Positions 53,021-62,843 are shown, counted from the first letter of the stretch. The stretch: 64,000 nt of DNA from Corynebacterium gallinarum (GCF_014837045.1 NZ_JACSPR010000013.1:1-64000), one strand, 5' to 3'. A program made the numbers and translations. Notes: generated from the letters alone by a model not told the origin.

Positions 53021-56000
53021 TCAACGGGTAGACGCAGACAGTACTGTCGCTTCTGCGCATACAAGATCGAACCCGGTTAGTAGAGGAATCCGGCGGGCAA
53101 GTGTCGCCCAGGCATGATTCAAATGCTTTAACTCTTGAATGGGGAAGATCACTTCGTGCGCCATCATTCGTGCCAGAAGACTCTGAACGAAAGATATATA
53201 GGGCGCGTACAACCAGTTTTCCTTCTCGCTCCGGCGTTGCTCCTCGGCGATACTGCAGAGATCTCGAGCAATGAGTTTGAGCTCGGGATCGTCGAGACGA
53301 TCAATGAGGTGTTCCTTATCTTTGGTCACAGCGTAGAGATTCCAGAGGTGCATATTGGCAGTAATATCCCGGCGGTTGTCTAACCATTCCAACTGAGCGA
53401 TCAGACGAGATTCCTCTGAAATCAGAGGAGCCCCTGCTCCTGTAACGTCGAGCATCTCGCGGATGAGCTCTGTGCCACTTTCCCGCACGATCTTAAGTTC
53501 TGCTTCCCTGGGCAGTGGGCCCCTGATGATGCTGCTGTCTAGATCGTGTCCCTTGAAGATCTTCCATAGGTTAATTCCACCGACCTGTTTGACATAGCGT
53601 TCCGATTCCAATCGTTCTTCGCGCGTGGCATCAGTTAGTGAATTTGATTGTGCGATTGCATGAAGGTCATTCAATTCTTGAATCAGACCGATCCAGGGTA
53701 CCGGGTGGATGTCACCGGAGGTTTCCTCAGTTTCAAAAGACCGGGTATGCAGACCGGATCTGATGAACGCCTCGAATTGACGCTCATGGGGAATAGGACT
53801 TCGATCGAGTTCATTCAGCGAAACGCGCGGATCCCTCAGAAGGTGAGAAGAAGTGGCTTCATCGAAGGCCAGAAGGCTGGGGATGCTCCGGGATTCCTTC
53901 CGCCCCAGGACATAGTGCATTTTATCCCGGGCTTCCCATACCACCTGGATTTCCTGCGGAAGCAACTCCTGAGCGGTTTGATAGTAAAACAGCCAGCGGT
54001 GGTCATTCGTAACGTCTAAACGGAGTTCGAGCAGAGACGGTTGATCTGCGATCACAGCCTGCGCGGACGGAGATTCCGGTTCCCAGAAGGTGAGGAACTC
54101 CTCCTCCCTAGTTTCGACGATCAGTGGTCCCTCATCCACCAACTCTGGCGGAACCGTTCCTGTCCGGCCATTCATGGGGATGTGAACAGGCGGGTCTAGG
54201 GGCCGGTGAATCTGCCATGCCCAGGTCTTAAGTGGCAGAGATGACTCACGTCCCAGTTCAACTGTTAACTGATTTCCCTCGAGTGTCGTGGCGCGAACCA
54301 GTGGATTCTTCGTCACCTGGAAAAGGGTAACGACCGACGGTTTGCGGGGATCCTCTCTCATGTCGGCAGAAGTTCTTCTCCATCTTTTCTGATCTCTCTC
54401 CCTGAATTTTCTCTCTACCCATTCCTCGGCGGTTAGAGCATTCCAGGAGGCAACAATGGAGAATTCTGCGTCAGAATCCATTGCCATGAGCAGTCGGGTG
54501 ACTGGGACGCTCCAGGTGTTTGACCTCGTTCTGGACAAGGAAATTTCATGGACTTTGCTGACATCTTTACGGCTGTGTGCGTGAGCCAGGGTAATGCGGA
54601 CATCATGGACGGCCGTGGGGAAGCGCAGTTGGAAGTCCTCGCCTTCAGCTATTTCACTGAAATCGAACGTTTTGAATCCCGTTGACCATACAGAGATCTC
54701 CTGTCGGAGGGGTAGCCTATAGGTCATCTTCGGGGGCTCGACCGAAACCTGGAGTGAGTAGGTCTCGGGATCCTCCGTGCTGGCGACTGTGAAGGGCTGA
54801 TTTTCATCCGGGTTTCGTAGAGCCTGCGTTTCAGTGGGATGTAGGAGTCCGGAATCAGGGGCGGAAGAGAAATCGATGAGGACTTTTCGTAGGGTAGGAG
54901 ACCCTTGGGGGGTTTTCATCGGAATTTGAAATGGACCGAATTCATGGGGTTGCTCGTAGTCCAGTTTCAGTTTCAGTCCTTCCGCCAGATTGAAAACCTT
55001 TTGGTCCAACAGCCGTCCGTCACGGAGGATACTGACACGGAACTGTCCTACCCACGGGTCGTTAACCGATTCGAACAACGGGAAATGTACCCGGCGCAGG
55101 GAATCCTCGACGCCATAGGGATCCATGGGAAGGGTTGTTCCGTCGGGGAGTAATTGAGCGTAGTGGAGGGTCCAGGTGTGAGAATCGCGCGGTATCCAGA
55201 CTGTCGGCGACGCATCGAAAACCGGCAAGCGGTCGGGACCTTTCAGATGTGGAATGGTCGAGTCTTGACTCCACACAGGACCAGAGAACTTCTTGATATC
55301 AACCGTAGTGCGATGCCCCCGATGGGACATGGTGAGTGTCGAAACATGATCCAGGTGCATCTGCTTCAAGACCCATTTGCTCCACCCGTAGGGACTCCCC
55401 AGGTCTTGTGGGGCGAAGGATCTATTGTTGACTGTCGTCGCCCGGATAAACATCTCCGATGGGGCAAGCGCCAGTACCTTCTGGTTGCGGAGCTGATGTT
55501 GGTTCTTCAACTGCCTGCCTGCCTGGTTGAGAAACAGAGCGGGTTGCTGCCCACCGAGGTTTTCCACCAGAGAAAGACGTTCCCCACCCGGTTTGATCAC
55601 TGAAAGGTTTGCGAAGGGTTTGGCGAGATTGACCCGGAGTTCGTCAAACCCGCCACTACTCCAGTCCTCAGAGGGTTCCACCTTCCGGGAGGACTCATCG
55701 GTGTTGACCGTCCACACCGGGGCATCATGACCCGCTCGCTGCTCTCTGGTGACTTTAGGGAAGACCAGAAAGACTTCCAATGTCTCCAGGTCTATCTCAA
55801 CCCGTGGATCTGGGAAGTCTGAGGGAGGCTGGATCATCGTGTCAGCCTGGCTGCTTACCTGCTGGCCTGACAGAACTTTTAAAAGAAAGGAAAATGCGGG
55901 TTCCGGAAGGCCGTGGGTGCCTGAGAAGTTGTCGATATCCTGCTTGTCATCCAGGCTGCGGTACCACCCGTGAATCTCGTAGAGACGGGCGAAAATATCC

Positions 56001-56686
56001 TGAGCTCGTTCGGGAAGGTGCAGGGCAAGACGACGCAGAGACACCGAGGAGTTAAGGCTAGGCTCATTGTTGCTCAGAGACGACGAGACGAATTGGGCGA
56101 AAACTCCAGAATCCTTGAAGGTTTGCCCTTGGACTTCCAATTCTTCGATAGCTTGGGCGATGAGTTCGACATCACGGCTGATAATCCCCGCGTGGAGTTG
56201 TATTGTTCCCACATGGTCCCCTCCGATCAGAGATGCGCCATCGAAGGTGGCTAACTTCTTTTTCCGTAGCTCAGCGACGAGTTGCTTACGGATGATGTCG
56301 TAAAAAACTGACGATTCCCGGACCTGCAGTCGGTTCCACAGGCGATCCCAGTAGCTTTCGCCACGATCGAGTAGAGTAGCGCCCACCAAAGCACTGAGAA
56401 CCACCATGGGGTAGTCGTTGAAGAGTTTCGAGAAGCGTTGGGGATAGTTGATGATACCCTGGAGGGCTTCCCCCAGCAGGTCAACCGTCCAGTGGTACTC
56501 ATCAGTGCTCAGCTGTAAATCCGCGATGAGCAGCGGGTCGGGTAGTACCTGCGCCCGCCCCTTATTGTCAATGGGTGAAATCGCTTCATGCAGCACCGCA
56601 TTAGCAGCGAAAAGTCGTTCCCCAAGGGTCCCGGTTCCCGCGTCGGTTAGGTGCCGGACTTCTTTTTGACGCTTTCCGATAGTCAA
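53021..56686 (-). CDS. 1221-residue partner protein of the DUF1998 helicase (function unknown)
   Basis: A 1221-residue protein whose family I do not recognise. Residues 1-280 look helical. About 290-760 looks beta-rich, with repeated strand-like stretches, and the C-terminal third returns to helical segments. No nuclease, methylase or ATPase motif, signal peptide or membrane helix is visible. It starts with TTG (56686) because there is no in-frame ATG or GTG nearby. The helicase gene begins 31 bases after its stop, so they form one operon. Size and pairing recall Druantia type III (DruH with DruE), but homology was not tested. Confidence 0.8.
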   Translation of the reverse strand: MTIGKRQKEVRHLTDAGTGTLGERLFAANAVLHEAISPIDNKGRAQVLPDPLLIADLQLSTDEYHWTVDLLGEALQGIINYPQRFSKLFNDYPMVVLSALVGATLLDRGESYWDRLWNRLQVRESSVFYDIIRKQLVAELRKKKLATFDGASLIGGDHVGTIQLHAGIISRDVELIAQAIEELEVQGQTFKDSGVFAQFVSSSLSNNEPSLNSSVSLRRLALHLPERAQDIFARLYEIHGWYRSLDDKQDIDNFSGTHGLPEPAFSFLLKVLSGQQVSSQADTMIQPPSDFPDPRVEIDLETLEVFLVFPKVTREQRAGHDAPVWTVNTDESSRKVEPSEDWSSGGFDELRVNLAKPFANLSVIKPGGERLSLVENLGGQQPALFLNQAGRQLKNQHQLRNQKVLALAPSEMFIRATTVNNRSFAPQDLGSPYGWSKWVLKQMHLDHVSTLTMSHRGHRTTVDIKKFSGPVWSQDSTIPHLKGPDRLPVFDASPTVWIPRDSHTWTLHYAQLLPDGTTLPMDPYGVEDSLRRVHFPLFESVNDPWVGQFRVSILRDGRLLDQKVFNLAEGLKLKLDYEQPHEFGPFQIPMKTPQGSPTLRKVLIDFSSAPDSGLLHPTETQALRNPDENQPFTVASTEDPETYSLQVSVEPPKMTYRLPLRQEISVWSTGFKTFDFSEIAEGEDFQLRFPTAVHDVRITLAHAHSRKDVSKVHEISLSRTRSNTWSVPVTRLLMAMDSDAEFSIVASWNALTAEEWVERKFRERDQKRWRRTSADMREDPRKPSVVTLFQVTKNPLVRATTLEGNQLTVELGRESSLPLKTWAWQIHRPLDPPVHIPMNGRTGTVPPELVDEGPLIVETREEEFLTFWEPESPSAQAVIADQPSLLELRLDVTNDHRWLFYYQTAQELLPQEIQVVWEARDKMHYVLGRKESRSIPSLLAFDEATSSHLLRDPRVSLNELDRSPIPHERQFEAFIRSGLHTRSFETEETSGDIHPVPWIGLIQELNDLHAIAQSNSLTDATREERLESERYVKQVGGINLWKIFKGHDLDSSIIRGPLPREAELKIVRESGTELIREMLDVTGAGAPLISEESRLIAQLEWLDNRRDITANMHLWNLYAVTKDKEHLIDRLDDPELKLIARDLCSIAEEQRRSEKENWLYAPYISFVQSLLARMMAHEVIFPIQELKHLNHAWATLARRIPLLTGFDLVCAEATVLSASTR

Positions 56687-56734
56687 ATTCTAAACTTTCA
56701 TCTAAGAAAATCTGATACTAAACCTGATGAAGAG

Positions 56735-56740
56735 TATATA
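56735..56740 (+). promoter_or_regulatory. Promoter candidate on the forward strand (-10 TATATA)
   Basis: TATATA (56735-56740) with CTGATA (56712-56717) 17 bases upstream forms a plausible sigma-A promoter facing away from the helicase operon and towards the tiny ORF at 56774. Confidence 0.4.
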
Positions 56741-56773
56741 TACCTACCGGATGTAAGTTGCAGGAGGTAGAAC

Positions 56774-56833
56774 ATGTGTACTTCTACAGGGCCTACGCTG
56801 AGTACCTTTCGTCCTATTTCAGACACGACATAG
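56774..56833 (+). CDS. Tiny ORF (19 residues) with strong ribosome site
   Basis: The ATG is preceded by a near-perfect AGGAGGT at 56762-56768, 5 bases upstream. The product would be MCTSTGPTLSTFRPISDTT, rich in Thr and Ser, with no membrane helix. It ends with TAG (56831-56833), then the hairpin at 56840-56873 with TTT. Promoter, ribosome site, short frame and terminator together look like a small independent transcription unit. It could be a small protein, a leader peptide or a chance frame. Confidence 0.35.
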   Translation: MCTSTGPTLSTFRPISDTT

Positions 56834-56839
56834 CTAGAA

Positions 56840-56873
56840 AGGCGTTACCCCAGAATCATCTGAGGTAACGCCT
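56840..56873. terminator. Hairpin terminator for gnd (and possibly the tiny ORF)
   Basis: A 10-bp perfect inverted repeat (AGGCGTTACC at 56840-56849 with 56864-56873) lies between the gnd stop (56897, reverse) and the tiny ORF (forward). T-rich stretches follow on both strands (CTTTA forward, TTTC reverse), so it may act in both directions. Confidence 0.8.
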
Positions 56874-56896
56874 CTTTAGGGGTCGGAGCAGGGTGC

Positions 56897-58351
56897 CTAG
56901 ACCTCAAGCTCGCTGCGGTCACCGGACCACAGGGTGTGGAAGGAACCGGGCTTGTCGATGCGGTGGTAGGTGTGTGCACCGAAGAAGTCACGCTGGCCCT
57001 GGATGATGGCGGCCGGCAGACGCTCGGCACGCAGGGAGTCGTAGTAGGCCAGGGAGGAGGTGAACACCGGTGCCGGCAGACCCAGCTGGGTGACGTAGAT
57101 GACGATCCGTCGCCAGGAGTCCATCAGGTCCTCGAGCTCACCCTTGAAGTAGGGGTCGAGCAACAGGGAGGGCAGCTCCGGGTCATTGTCGTAGGCCTCA
57201 ACGATGCGGTTGAGGAACTTCGCCCGGATGATGCAGCCGCCGCGCCAGATGGTGGCGAGGTCGCGGGGGTCAACACCCCAGTTGTGCTCATCGGAACCGG
57301 CCTTGATCTCGTCGAAGCCCTGGGAGTAGGCCACCAGCTTGGAGGCGTACAGTGCGCGACGGACATCCTCGACGAATTCCGCCTTGTCCAGCCCCAGCTT
57401 GTCGAAGGTGGTCAGGGCACCGGTCGGCAGGTTGCCCTGTGCGGCCTTGCGCTGATCGAGGGAGGAGGACAGGGCACGGGCAAAGACGGCCTCGCCGATG
57501 CCGGTGACGGGAACACCGAGGTCGAGGGCTTCCTTGACGGTCCAGCGACCGGTGCCCTTCTGGCCTGCGGCGTCGAGGATGACGTCGACAAGCGGCTTGC
57601 CGGTCTCGGCGTCGACCTGGCGCAGGACCTCAGCGGTGATCTCGATGAGGTAGGAGTCCAGATCGCCCTTGTTCCACTCGGCGAAGACATCGGCGATCTC
57701 GGCTGGCTCCATGCCGGCGCCGAAACGCAGCAGCTGGTAGGCCTCGCCGATGACCTGCATGTCGGCGTACTCGATGCCGTTGTGGACCATCTTGACGAAG
57801 TGGCCGGCTCCATCAGGGCCGATGTGGGTCACGCAGGGAACGCCGTCAACCTTGGCCGCGATGGACTCCAGCAGGGGGCCGAGGGCCTCCCAGGATTCCT
57901 TCGGGCCACCGGGCATGATGGACGGGCCGTTGAGGGCACCTTCCTCACCACCGGAGATACCGGCACCGACGAAGTGACGGCCACGGGCCGCCATCTCCTT
58001 CTCACGGCGAACGGTGTCGGTGTAGAGAGCGTTGCCACCATCGATGATGATGTCCCCCTCCTCCATCGCATCCGCAAGCTGGTTGATCACGGCATCGGTG
58101 GCGGCACCGGCCTGCACCATGACGATGGCGCGGCGGGGCTTTTCCAGGGCGGCGACGAAATCCTCGACGGTCTTGGTGGGGATGAAGTTGCCGTCGGTGG
58201 CATAATCGGAGATGAGCTTGTCGGTCTTGTCGGTGCTGCGGTTGTAGACAGCGACGGTGTGACCGTTGCGGGCGAAGTTACGGGCGAGGTTGGACCCCAT
58301 TACAGCGAGGCCAACCACACCGATCTGGGCGAGGGAATCTGGGTTTGTCAT
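56897..58351 (-). CDS. gnd: 6-phosphogluconate dehydrogenase (decarboxylating)
   Basis: A 484-residue enzyme of the oxidative pentose phosphate pathway that makes ribulose 5-phosphate, CO2 and NADPH. The Rossmann motif is VVGLAVMGSNLARNFARNGH; the substrate loop is FVGAGISGGEEGA and HFVKMVHNGIEY carries the catalytic Lys. The length is that of C. glutamicum Gnd. The ATG at 58351 is preceded by TATGAT (58359-58364 on the reverse strand) at 7 bases, a leaderless promoter; upstream in-frame starts would lengthen it wrongly. Confidence 0.96.
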   Translation of the reverse strand: MTNPDSLAQIGVVGLAVMGSNLARNFARNGHTVAVYNRSTDKTDKLISDYATDGNFIPTKTVEDFVAALEKPRRAIVMVQAGAATDAVINQLADAMEEGDIIIDGGNALYTDTVRREKEMAARGRHFVGAGISGGEEGALNGPSIMPGGPKESWEALGPLLESIAAKVDGVPCVTHIGPDGAGHFVKMVHNGIEYADMQVIGEAYQLLRFGAGMEPAEIADVFAEWNKGDLDSYLIEITAEVLRQVDAETGKPLVDVILDAAGQKGTGRWTVKEALDLGVPVTGIGEAVFARALSSSLDQRKAAQGNLPTGALTTFDKLGLDKAEFVEDVRRALYASKLVAYSQGFDEIKAGSDEHNWGVDPRDLATIWRGGCIIRAKFLNRIVEAYDNDPELPSLLLDPYFKGELEDLMDSWRRIVIYVTQLGLPAPVFTSSLAYYDSLRAERLPAAIIQGQRDFFGAHTYHRIDKPGSFHTLWSGDRSELEV

Positions 58352-58457
58352 AGTTATGATCATACGCACAGCCCCGCCGGATGTCAGCACGATTCACCCA
58401 AAAGGTAATATCATTTAGATCACATCTGCTGGCGCTGGCCCCACTATGCTCTGGACC

Positions 58458-58931
58458 ATGTCACAGATGTCCCAGAACCCCCAGAACGAAATCACCGATG
58501 TCTTCTCCATGGCACGGATCGCCGAGCAACGCACCCTCACCCAGGAGGAGTTGGAGCAGCTCAACACCGCCAGCGCCGGCCTCAACCGCACCCTCGGCCT
58601 GCGGTATGTGGAGGTCGGCCCCGAACGCGTCGTCAGCGAACTACGCGTCACCGCAAACCACCTGCAGCCCGCCGGCCTGGTCAACGGAGGTGTCTACTGC
58701 GCCATCGCCGAATCCACCGGGTCCACGGCAGGCATCATCTTCGGACGGGGCAAGCCCGTGGTCGGTGTCAACAACAACACCGATTTCATCGCCTCGGTCC
58801 GCAACGGCGTGATCAGGGCTGAGGCCACCGCCATCCAGAAGGGCGGCCGCACCCAGGTATGGCAGATTCTCTGCACCCACAACGGCGAACTGGTGGCCCG
58901 CACCACCCTGCGCACCATGGTCCTGGGCTGA
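58458..58931 (+). CDS. Hotdog-fold thioesterase (PaaI-type)
   Basis: A 157-residue acyl-CoA thioesterase-like protein. The hotdog signature LQPAGLVNGGVYCAIAESTG contains the conserved G-x-x-Ser/Ala helix; the Asn in LVNGG replaces the usual His of HGG, and the Glu is kept in AESTG. It has the later strand block GVNNNTDFIASVRNG. TATGCT (58445-58450) ends 7 bases before the ATG at 58458, so a leaderless start is likely; the frame could also start at 58446. It is divergent from gnd. Substrate unknown. Confidence 0.87.
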   Translation: MSQMSQNPQNEITDVFSMARIAEQRTLTQEELEQLNTASAGLNRTLGLRYVEVGPERVVSELRVTANHLQPAGLVNGGVYCAIAESTGSTAGIIFGRGKPVVGVNNNTDFIASVRNGVIRAEATAIQKGGRTQVWQILCTHNGELVARTTLRTMVLG

Positions 58932-58974
58932 CCGGGAGCTGACTCTCTTTTGGCCCCTGCGCGCCGGGTCTTCC

Positions 58975-58980
58975 TATACT
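58975..58980 (+). promoter_or_regulatory. -10 element (TATACT) for the methyltransferase gene
   Basis: TATACT lies 7 bases before the ATG at 58988, so the mRNA is probably leaderless. Confidence 0.55.
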
Positions 58981-58987
58981 CGGGTGC

Positions 58988-59587
58988 ATGCCAACCTGGA
59001 AAGAAATCACCGCCAACAACCCGTCCCACTCCGAGAACTACGCCCGACGCTGGCGCAACCTCGTGGCCGAGGGGGAGGACATCTACGGTGAGGCCCGCCT
59101 CATCGACGCGATGGCGCCACGCGGTGCCCGGATCCTCGACGCCGGGTGTGGCACCGGCCGCATCGGTGGCTACCTCTCCGAGCGCGGCCACGATGTGCTG
59201 GGCACCGATCTGGACCCGGTGCTCATCGGCTACGCCAAGCAGGATTACCCCAAGGCCCGGTGGGTGGTGGGGGATCTGTCCACCGATCCCATCCCGGAGG
59301 ACAACTTCGATCTGATCGTCTCCGCCGGAAACGTCATGGGTTTCCTCGCCGAGGAGGGTCGTCAGCCCGCCCTGGAGAATCTTCACCGTGCACTCGCCCC
59401 GCACGGCCGTGCCGTCATCGGTTTTGGTGCGGGCCGGGGCTGGGATTTCGGGAACTTCCTGGCCACCGCCCGTGCCGCCGGCTTCGAGCTGGAGAACGCC
59501 TACGAGTCCTGGGAGCTGCATCCGTTTGTTGCAGAGTCCCAGTTCCTCGTCGCCGTGTTCACCCGTAACAGGCAGCCCGCCAGCTAG
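58988..59587 (+). CDS. Class I SAM-dependent methyltransferase
   Basis: A 199-residue methyltransferase. Motif I is ILDAGCGTGRIGGYLSERGH, with the acidic residue of the next strand in VLGTDLDPVLIGYA and motif IV in DLIVSAGNVMGFL. This looks like a small-molecule methyltransferase of the type-11/25 group. The substrate is unknown. It is convergent with the thiamine fusion gene, ending 6 bases from its stop. Confidence 0.87.
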   Translation: MPTWKEITANNPSHSENYARRWRNLVAEGEDIYGEARLIDAMAPRGARILDAGCGTGRIGGYLSERGHDVLGTDLDPVLIGYAKQDYPKARWVVGDLSTDPIPEDNFDLIVSAGNVMGFLAEEGRQPALENLHRALAPHGRAVIGFGAGRGWDFGNFLATARAAGFELENAYESWELHPFVAESQFLVAVFTRNRQPAS

Positions 59588-59593
59588 ATTCCG

Positions 59594-61813
59594 CTAGTTC
59601 CAGCCCCGCCTGGTGGCCTGGTCGAAGAACTCCCGTTCGTGGACGCAGGCACTCAGGTAGGTCTGGGCTGCAACCCGCTGCTGGTCAGGGCCAGCCCCGG
59701 CCATCGCCGCCTCAACCCGTGCGATGGCTTTGGCCGTGCCGGCCAGGAACCCCTCACCGGAATAGGTGTCCAACCAGTCGGTGTAGGGGTGTTCGGCGTG
59801 ATTCTGCTTCGCCAGGATGAGTCCGATCTCCGCATACAGCCAGTAACAGGGCAGGACCGCGGCCGCACCCACCACATAGTCATCGGCGTGGGAGCGGGCG
59901 ATGAGGAAATCGGTGTAGGCCATGGTCACCGGGGAGGGGGCGGACACCCCGGTCTCGGCAAGTCCCTTGTTCAGGTAGGTTCGGTGCAGCTCCGCCTCCA
60001 CGGTGATGCACTCGGCGGCGCTGGTGGCCCAGTCCACCTGGGCGGAGGCATCCGGGGCCCGTGAGCTCAGGGTGGCCAGGGCGCGGGAGTACTGACGCAG
60101 ATAGTGGGCGTCCTGATCGATGTAGAACAGGAACTCCTCCCGCGACAGGGTGCCGTCACCCAGTCCCCGGATGAACCCGGAGTCGAGTATCTCGCCTAGG
60201 ACATCGCCGGTGGCCTCCCACAGTGCCTGGGTGTAAGGACCCGCCGGGGCAAGGGCGGGGACTGGACTCTGCGTACCAGACGGGGTGATGATCCCATCCC
60301 GGGGGGCACCGATCCGCAAATGTTGCCACGGCGTTGCATCCGCGGCACGCAGCAGGCGCCGGGTCACTGCGAAATGGTCCACCGGCCCGCTACCGGAGCC
60401 CACCTGCAGGGCATCGGCACCGCGCAGTGCCTCGTTGAGCCAGCGCGTCGACCAGTCCAGTGCCTTATCCACCGGGTCGCCTGCACCCATCCGGGTGGCC
60501 AGTGCCGCCGAGAGTGAACAGCCTGTTCCGTGGCTGTTGGTGGTGTTCACACGGGGGTTGGCCACCACGTGGACCCGACCGTCGGGAAATACCACCGCAT
60601 TATCCGCCTGAGGACCTGTTAAGTGCCCACCCTTGACAATGACGGTTGTGCCCACGTCGGCCGCAAACCGTGTCGCCTGCTCGATCGCCATATCAAACGT
60701 CGGTGCGGGCTGCTCACCGCACAGCACCGCCAGCTCGGGGATGTTCGGGGTGATCACATCAACCACCGCCGCGAGCTCCAGCAGGGCCTCGGTGGCATCG
60801 GGATCCAGCAGGCTGTCACCGCTGGTGGCCACCATGACCGGATCCAGGATCACCGGACCGTGGGGGCGGGTGCGCAGCCACCCGGTGACCTGACGGACTG
60901 TGGCTGCCTGGCCGAGCATGCCGAGTTTGACCGCATCCACGGTGACATCGGAGAACACTGATTCCAGCTGCTCATCCAGGAAGTCAGCGGGTGGGGTGTG
61001 GACCGCGGTGACACCGTGGGTGTTCTGCGCGACAAGCGAGGTGATCACCGACATCCCGAAGCCACCGGCCGCGGCGATCGATTTCAGATCAGCCTGAACA
61101 CCAGCACCACCGGTGGGGTCGGTGCCGGCGATGGTGAGCACCCGGGGCTGTGCCACGCGACGCCCCGTCTCCCACACCTCCAGCAGCTCCCGGGCGGCCT
61201 CCCCCGGGGAGGGGGCCGCCATGATCGCGGAGACCACGCACAGTCCATCCACCCCGGCACGGGCCAGATCCGCGGCGTTGTGCAGTCCCACCCCGCCGAT
61301 GGCTACGGAGGCGATACCGTGGGCACGCGCCACCTCGGCCATGGCGGCAACACCCTCCACACCCACGGCCTGCGGGGCATCCGGTTTGGTGTCGGTTGCC
61401 TGAACGGGGCCGAGCCCGACCACATCCGGCAGGGCGATATCCCCCTGGGCACAGTCGGCGATCACCGCCTCCAGCTGGTCCATGTTCTCGATGGTCAACC
61501 CGATCATGAGGTGCGCGGGCAGCTGCTGGCGGGCCTGCACATAGGGCAGATCACCCTGCCCGATGTGCACGTGGCAACCCAGCTCCTGCGCGATGGCGAA
61601 CCGGTCGTTGAGGAACAGGGGCACCCCCAGGCGGTCGCACACCTGCTTGATTTCCACGGCGCGTTCCCGGAAGGTCTGCTCATCGGCGTCCTTGTCGCGC
61701 AGTTGCACCACGGTGACACCACCGTCAATGGCCTGCTCGACGATGCCGGCGACCCGCTCGGGGCCACCTCCGAGGTGCGGGTCGGTCACGAGGTAGAGGC
61801 TGAAATCGGTCAT
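59594..61813 (-). CDS. Trifunctional thiamine enzyme ThiE-ThiD-TenA fusion
   Basis: A 739-residue fusion. Residues 1-210 are thiamine-phosphate synthase ThiE ([33 protein letters not shown]). Residues 222-490 are HMP/HMP-P kinase ThiD ([29 protein letters not shown], the catalytic [16 protein letters not shown]). Residues 510-739 are thiaminase II TenA ([30 protein letters not shown] with the active Cys; HEREFFDQA). It salvages and assembles thiamine phosphate. The start overlaps the thiM stop (ATGA), so both are read from the riboswitch-controlled transcript. Confidence 0.93.
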   Translation of the reverse strand: MTDFSLYLVTDPHLGGGPERVAGIVEQAIDGGVTVVQLRDKDADEQTFRERAVEIKQVCDRLGVPLFLNDRFAIAQELGCHVHIGQGDLPYVQARQQLPAHLMIGLTIENMDQLEAVIADCAQGDIALPDVVGLGPVQATDTKPDAPQAVGVEGVAAMAEVARAHGIASVAIGGVGLHNAADLARAGVDGLCVVSAIMAAPSPGEAARELLEVWETGRRVAQPRVLTIAGTDPTGGAGVQADLKSIAAAGGFGMSVITSLVAQNTHGVTAVHTPPADFLDEQLESVFSDVTVDAVKLGMLGQAATVRQVTGWLRTRPHGPVILDPVMVATSGDSLLDPDATEALLELAAVVDVITPNIPELAVLCGEQPAPTFDMAIEQATRFAADVGTTVIVKGGHLTGPQADNAVVFPDGRVHVVANPRVNTTNSHGTGCSLSAALATRMGAGDPVDKALDWSTRWLNEALRGADALQVGSGSGPVDHFAVTRRLLRAADATPWQHLRIGAPRDGIITPSGTQSPVPALAPAGPYTQALWEATGDVLGEILDSGFIRGLGDGTLSREEFLFYIDQDAHYLRQYSRALATLSSRAPDASAQVDWATSAAECITVEAELHRTYLNKGLAETGVSAPSPVTMAYTDFLIARSHADDYVVGAAAVLPCYWLYAEIGLILAKQNHAEHPYTDWLDTYSGEGFLAGTAKAIARVEAAMAGAGPDQQRVAAQTYLSACVHEREFFDQATRRGWN

Positions 61814-62622
61814 CGGTTCTCCTCCCGGAGGTGGGTCAGGTTCTCAAGTTGGTGGCGGTCGAGTTGGTGGAGTGCGTCGAGAAGCGCCACGGCGAAGGAG
61901 CCCGGTGCGGTGGCGCGGGTGGCAGCGATGTGGCCGGCAGCCCCCAGGTGGGCGTGCGCGGCGATCACCGCGTCGTGGGGGCTGATGTCGGTGTCCCGGG
62001 TGGCACCGAGGTAGGCGGCGGTCAGCGCGCCGAGTGCGCAGCCGGTGCCGATGACCAGCTGCAGCATGGGATCACCGGACCTCAGCCAGGACACACGTCC
62101 CTCAGAGACAATGAGGTCCTCGGGCCCGGTGACGGCCACAACCCCGCCGGTGCGCCGGGCAAGTAGCTGGGCGGCCTCCAGTGCGTCGGCGACCTCGTCG
62201 GTCGCATCGACACCTCGTCCACCGGCGCCCAGGCCAGCCAGCGCGACGATCTCCGAGGCGTTGCCGCGTATCGCGGCGGGTTGCTTGTCGACGCTGTCAC
62301 GGAGGAACGCCGATCGTTCCGCGAGACCACCCACACCGACCGGATCAAGCACCCAGGGCGTGCCGGCGGCGTTGGCGCCATCAACGGCACGGTTCATGCC
62401 CGCGTATTGTTCCGCCGATGGGGTGCCGGCATTGATGAGCACCCCGTCTGCGACCCCGGCGAAATCGAAGGATTCCGCGGGGGTGTCCACCATCGCCGGG
62501 CTGGCGCCGATGGCCAGGAGAGCGTTGGCGGTGAATTGCATGACCACGGCATTGGTCAGGCATTGGACAAGTGGGGTGGTGGTGCGCACCTGTGTGGGCG
62601 CATGAAGATATGAGTCAGCCAT
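61810..62622 (-). CDS. thiM: Hydroxyethylthiazole kinase
   Basis: A 270-residue kinase that phosphorylates the thiazole precursor 4-methyl-5-hydroxyethylthiazole. It has [20 protein letters not shown], where the family has TN.V, ALGASPAM-like [32 protein letters not shown] and the catalytic [15 protein letters not shown]. It is the first gene after the TPP riboswitch, with the ATG 7 bases from the aptamer end, and overlaps the ThiE-ThiD-TenA gene. Confidence 0.95.
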   Translation of the reverse strand: MADSYLHAPTQVRTTTPLVQCLTNAVVMQFTANALLAIGASPAMVDTPAESFDFAGVADGVLINAGTPSAEQYAGMNRAVDGANAAGTPWVLDPVGVGGLAERSAFLRDSVDKQPAAIRGNASEIVALAGLGAGGRGVDATDEVADALEAAQLLARRTGGVVAVTGPEDLIVSEGRVSWLRSGDPMLQLVIGTGCALGALTAAYLGATRDTDISPHDAVIAAHAHLGAAGHIAATRATAPGSFAVALLDALHQLDRHQLENLTHLREENR

Positions 62623-62628
62623 GCAACG

Positions 62629-62713
62629 GCCATCCCTTCGCTAGTACGAGCTAGAGCAGGTTCAACGGGTGTGTTCTCAGCCTGTCCGCGGTGGACGGGC
62701 ACCCCGTGCCTGG
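62629..62713 (-). ncRNA. TPP riboswitch (THI element)
   Basis: On the reverse strand the conserved aptamer is clear: ACGGGGTGCCCG, then GGCTGAGAACACACCCGTTGAACCTG, then a short stem and GCGAAGGGATGG. The last part overlaps the purine-rich ribosome-binding region ahead of the thiM ATG at 62622. Ligand binding therefore probably hides the ribosome site, giving translational repression of thiM and the downstream fusion gene by thiamine pyrophosphate. Confidence 0.95.
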
Positions 62714-62843
62714 TTTTCACCCTAGCAAAAGGTCTGGTCTGTACTGCTGGTGGGTGGAGATGACCCCTGGAAAGACGACAACACCCCCGGACACCTGCCG
62801 GTTGTCCCGGCGGTATCAGGGGGTGGTGGAGCTGGGTGCGAGG

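Noticed and set aside
48181..56686. DISARM system
   Set aside because: DISARM needs drmB plus methylase or SNF2 genes; none is present here, and the helicase is much longer than DrmA.
56936..58408. Forward frame of 490 codons opposite gnd
   Set aside because: Antisense to 6-phosphogluconate dehydrogenase, which is unambiguous.
62782..62828. Hairpin downstream of ndh as a terminator
   Set aside because: The stem is interrupted and no T run follows; I could not support it as a terminator.
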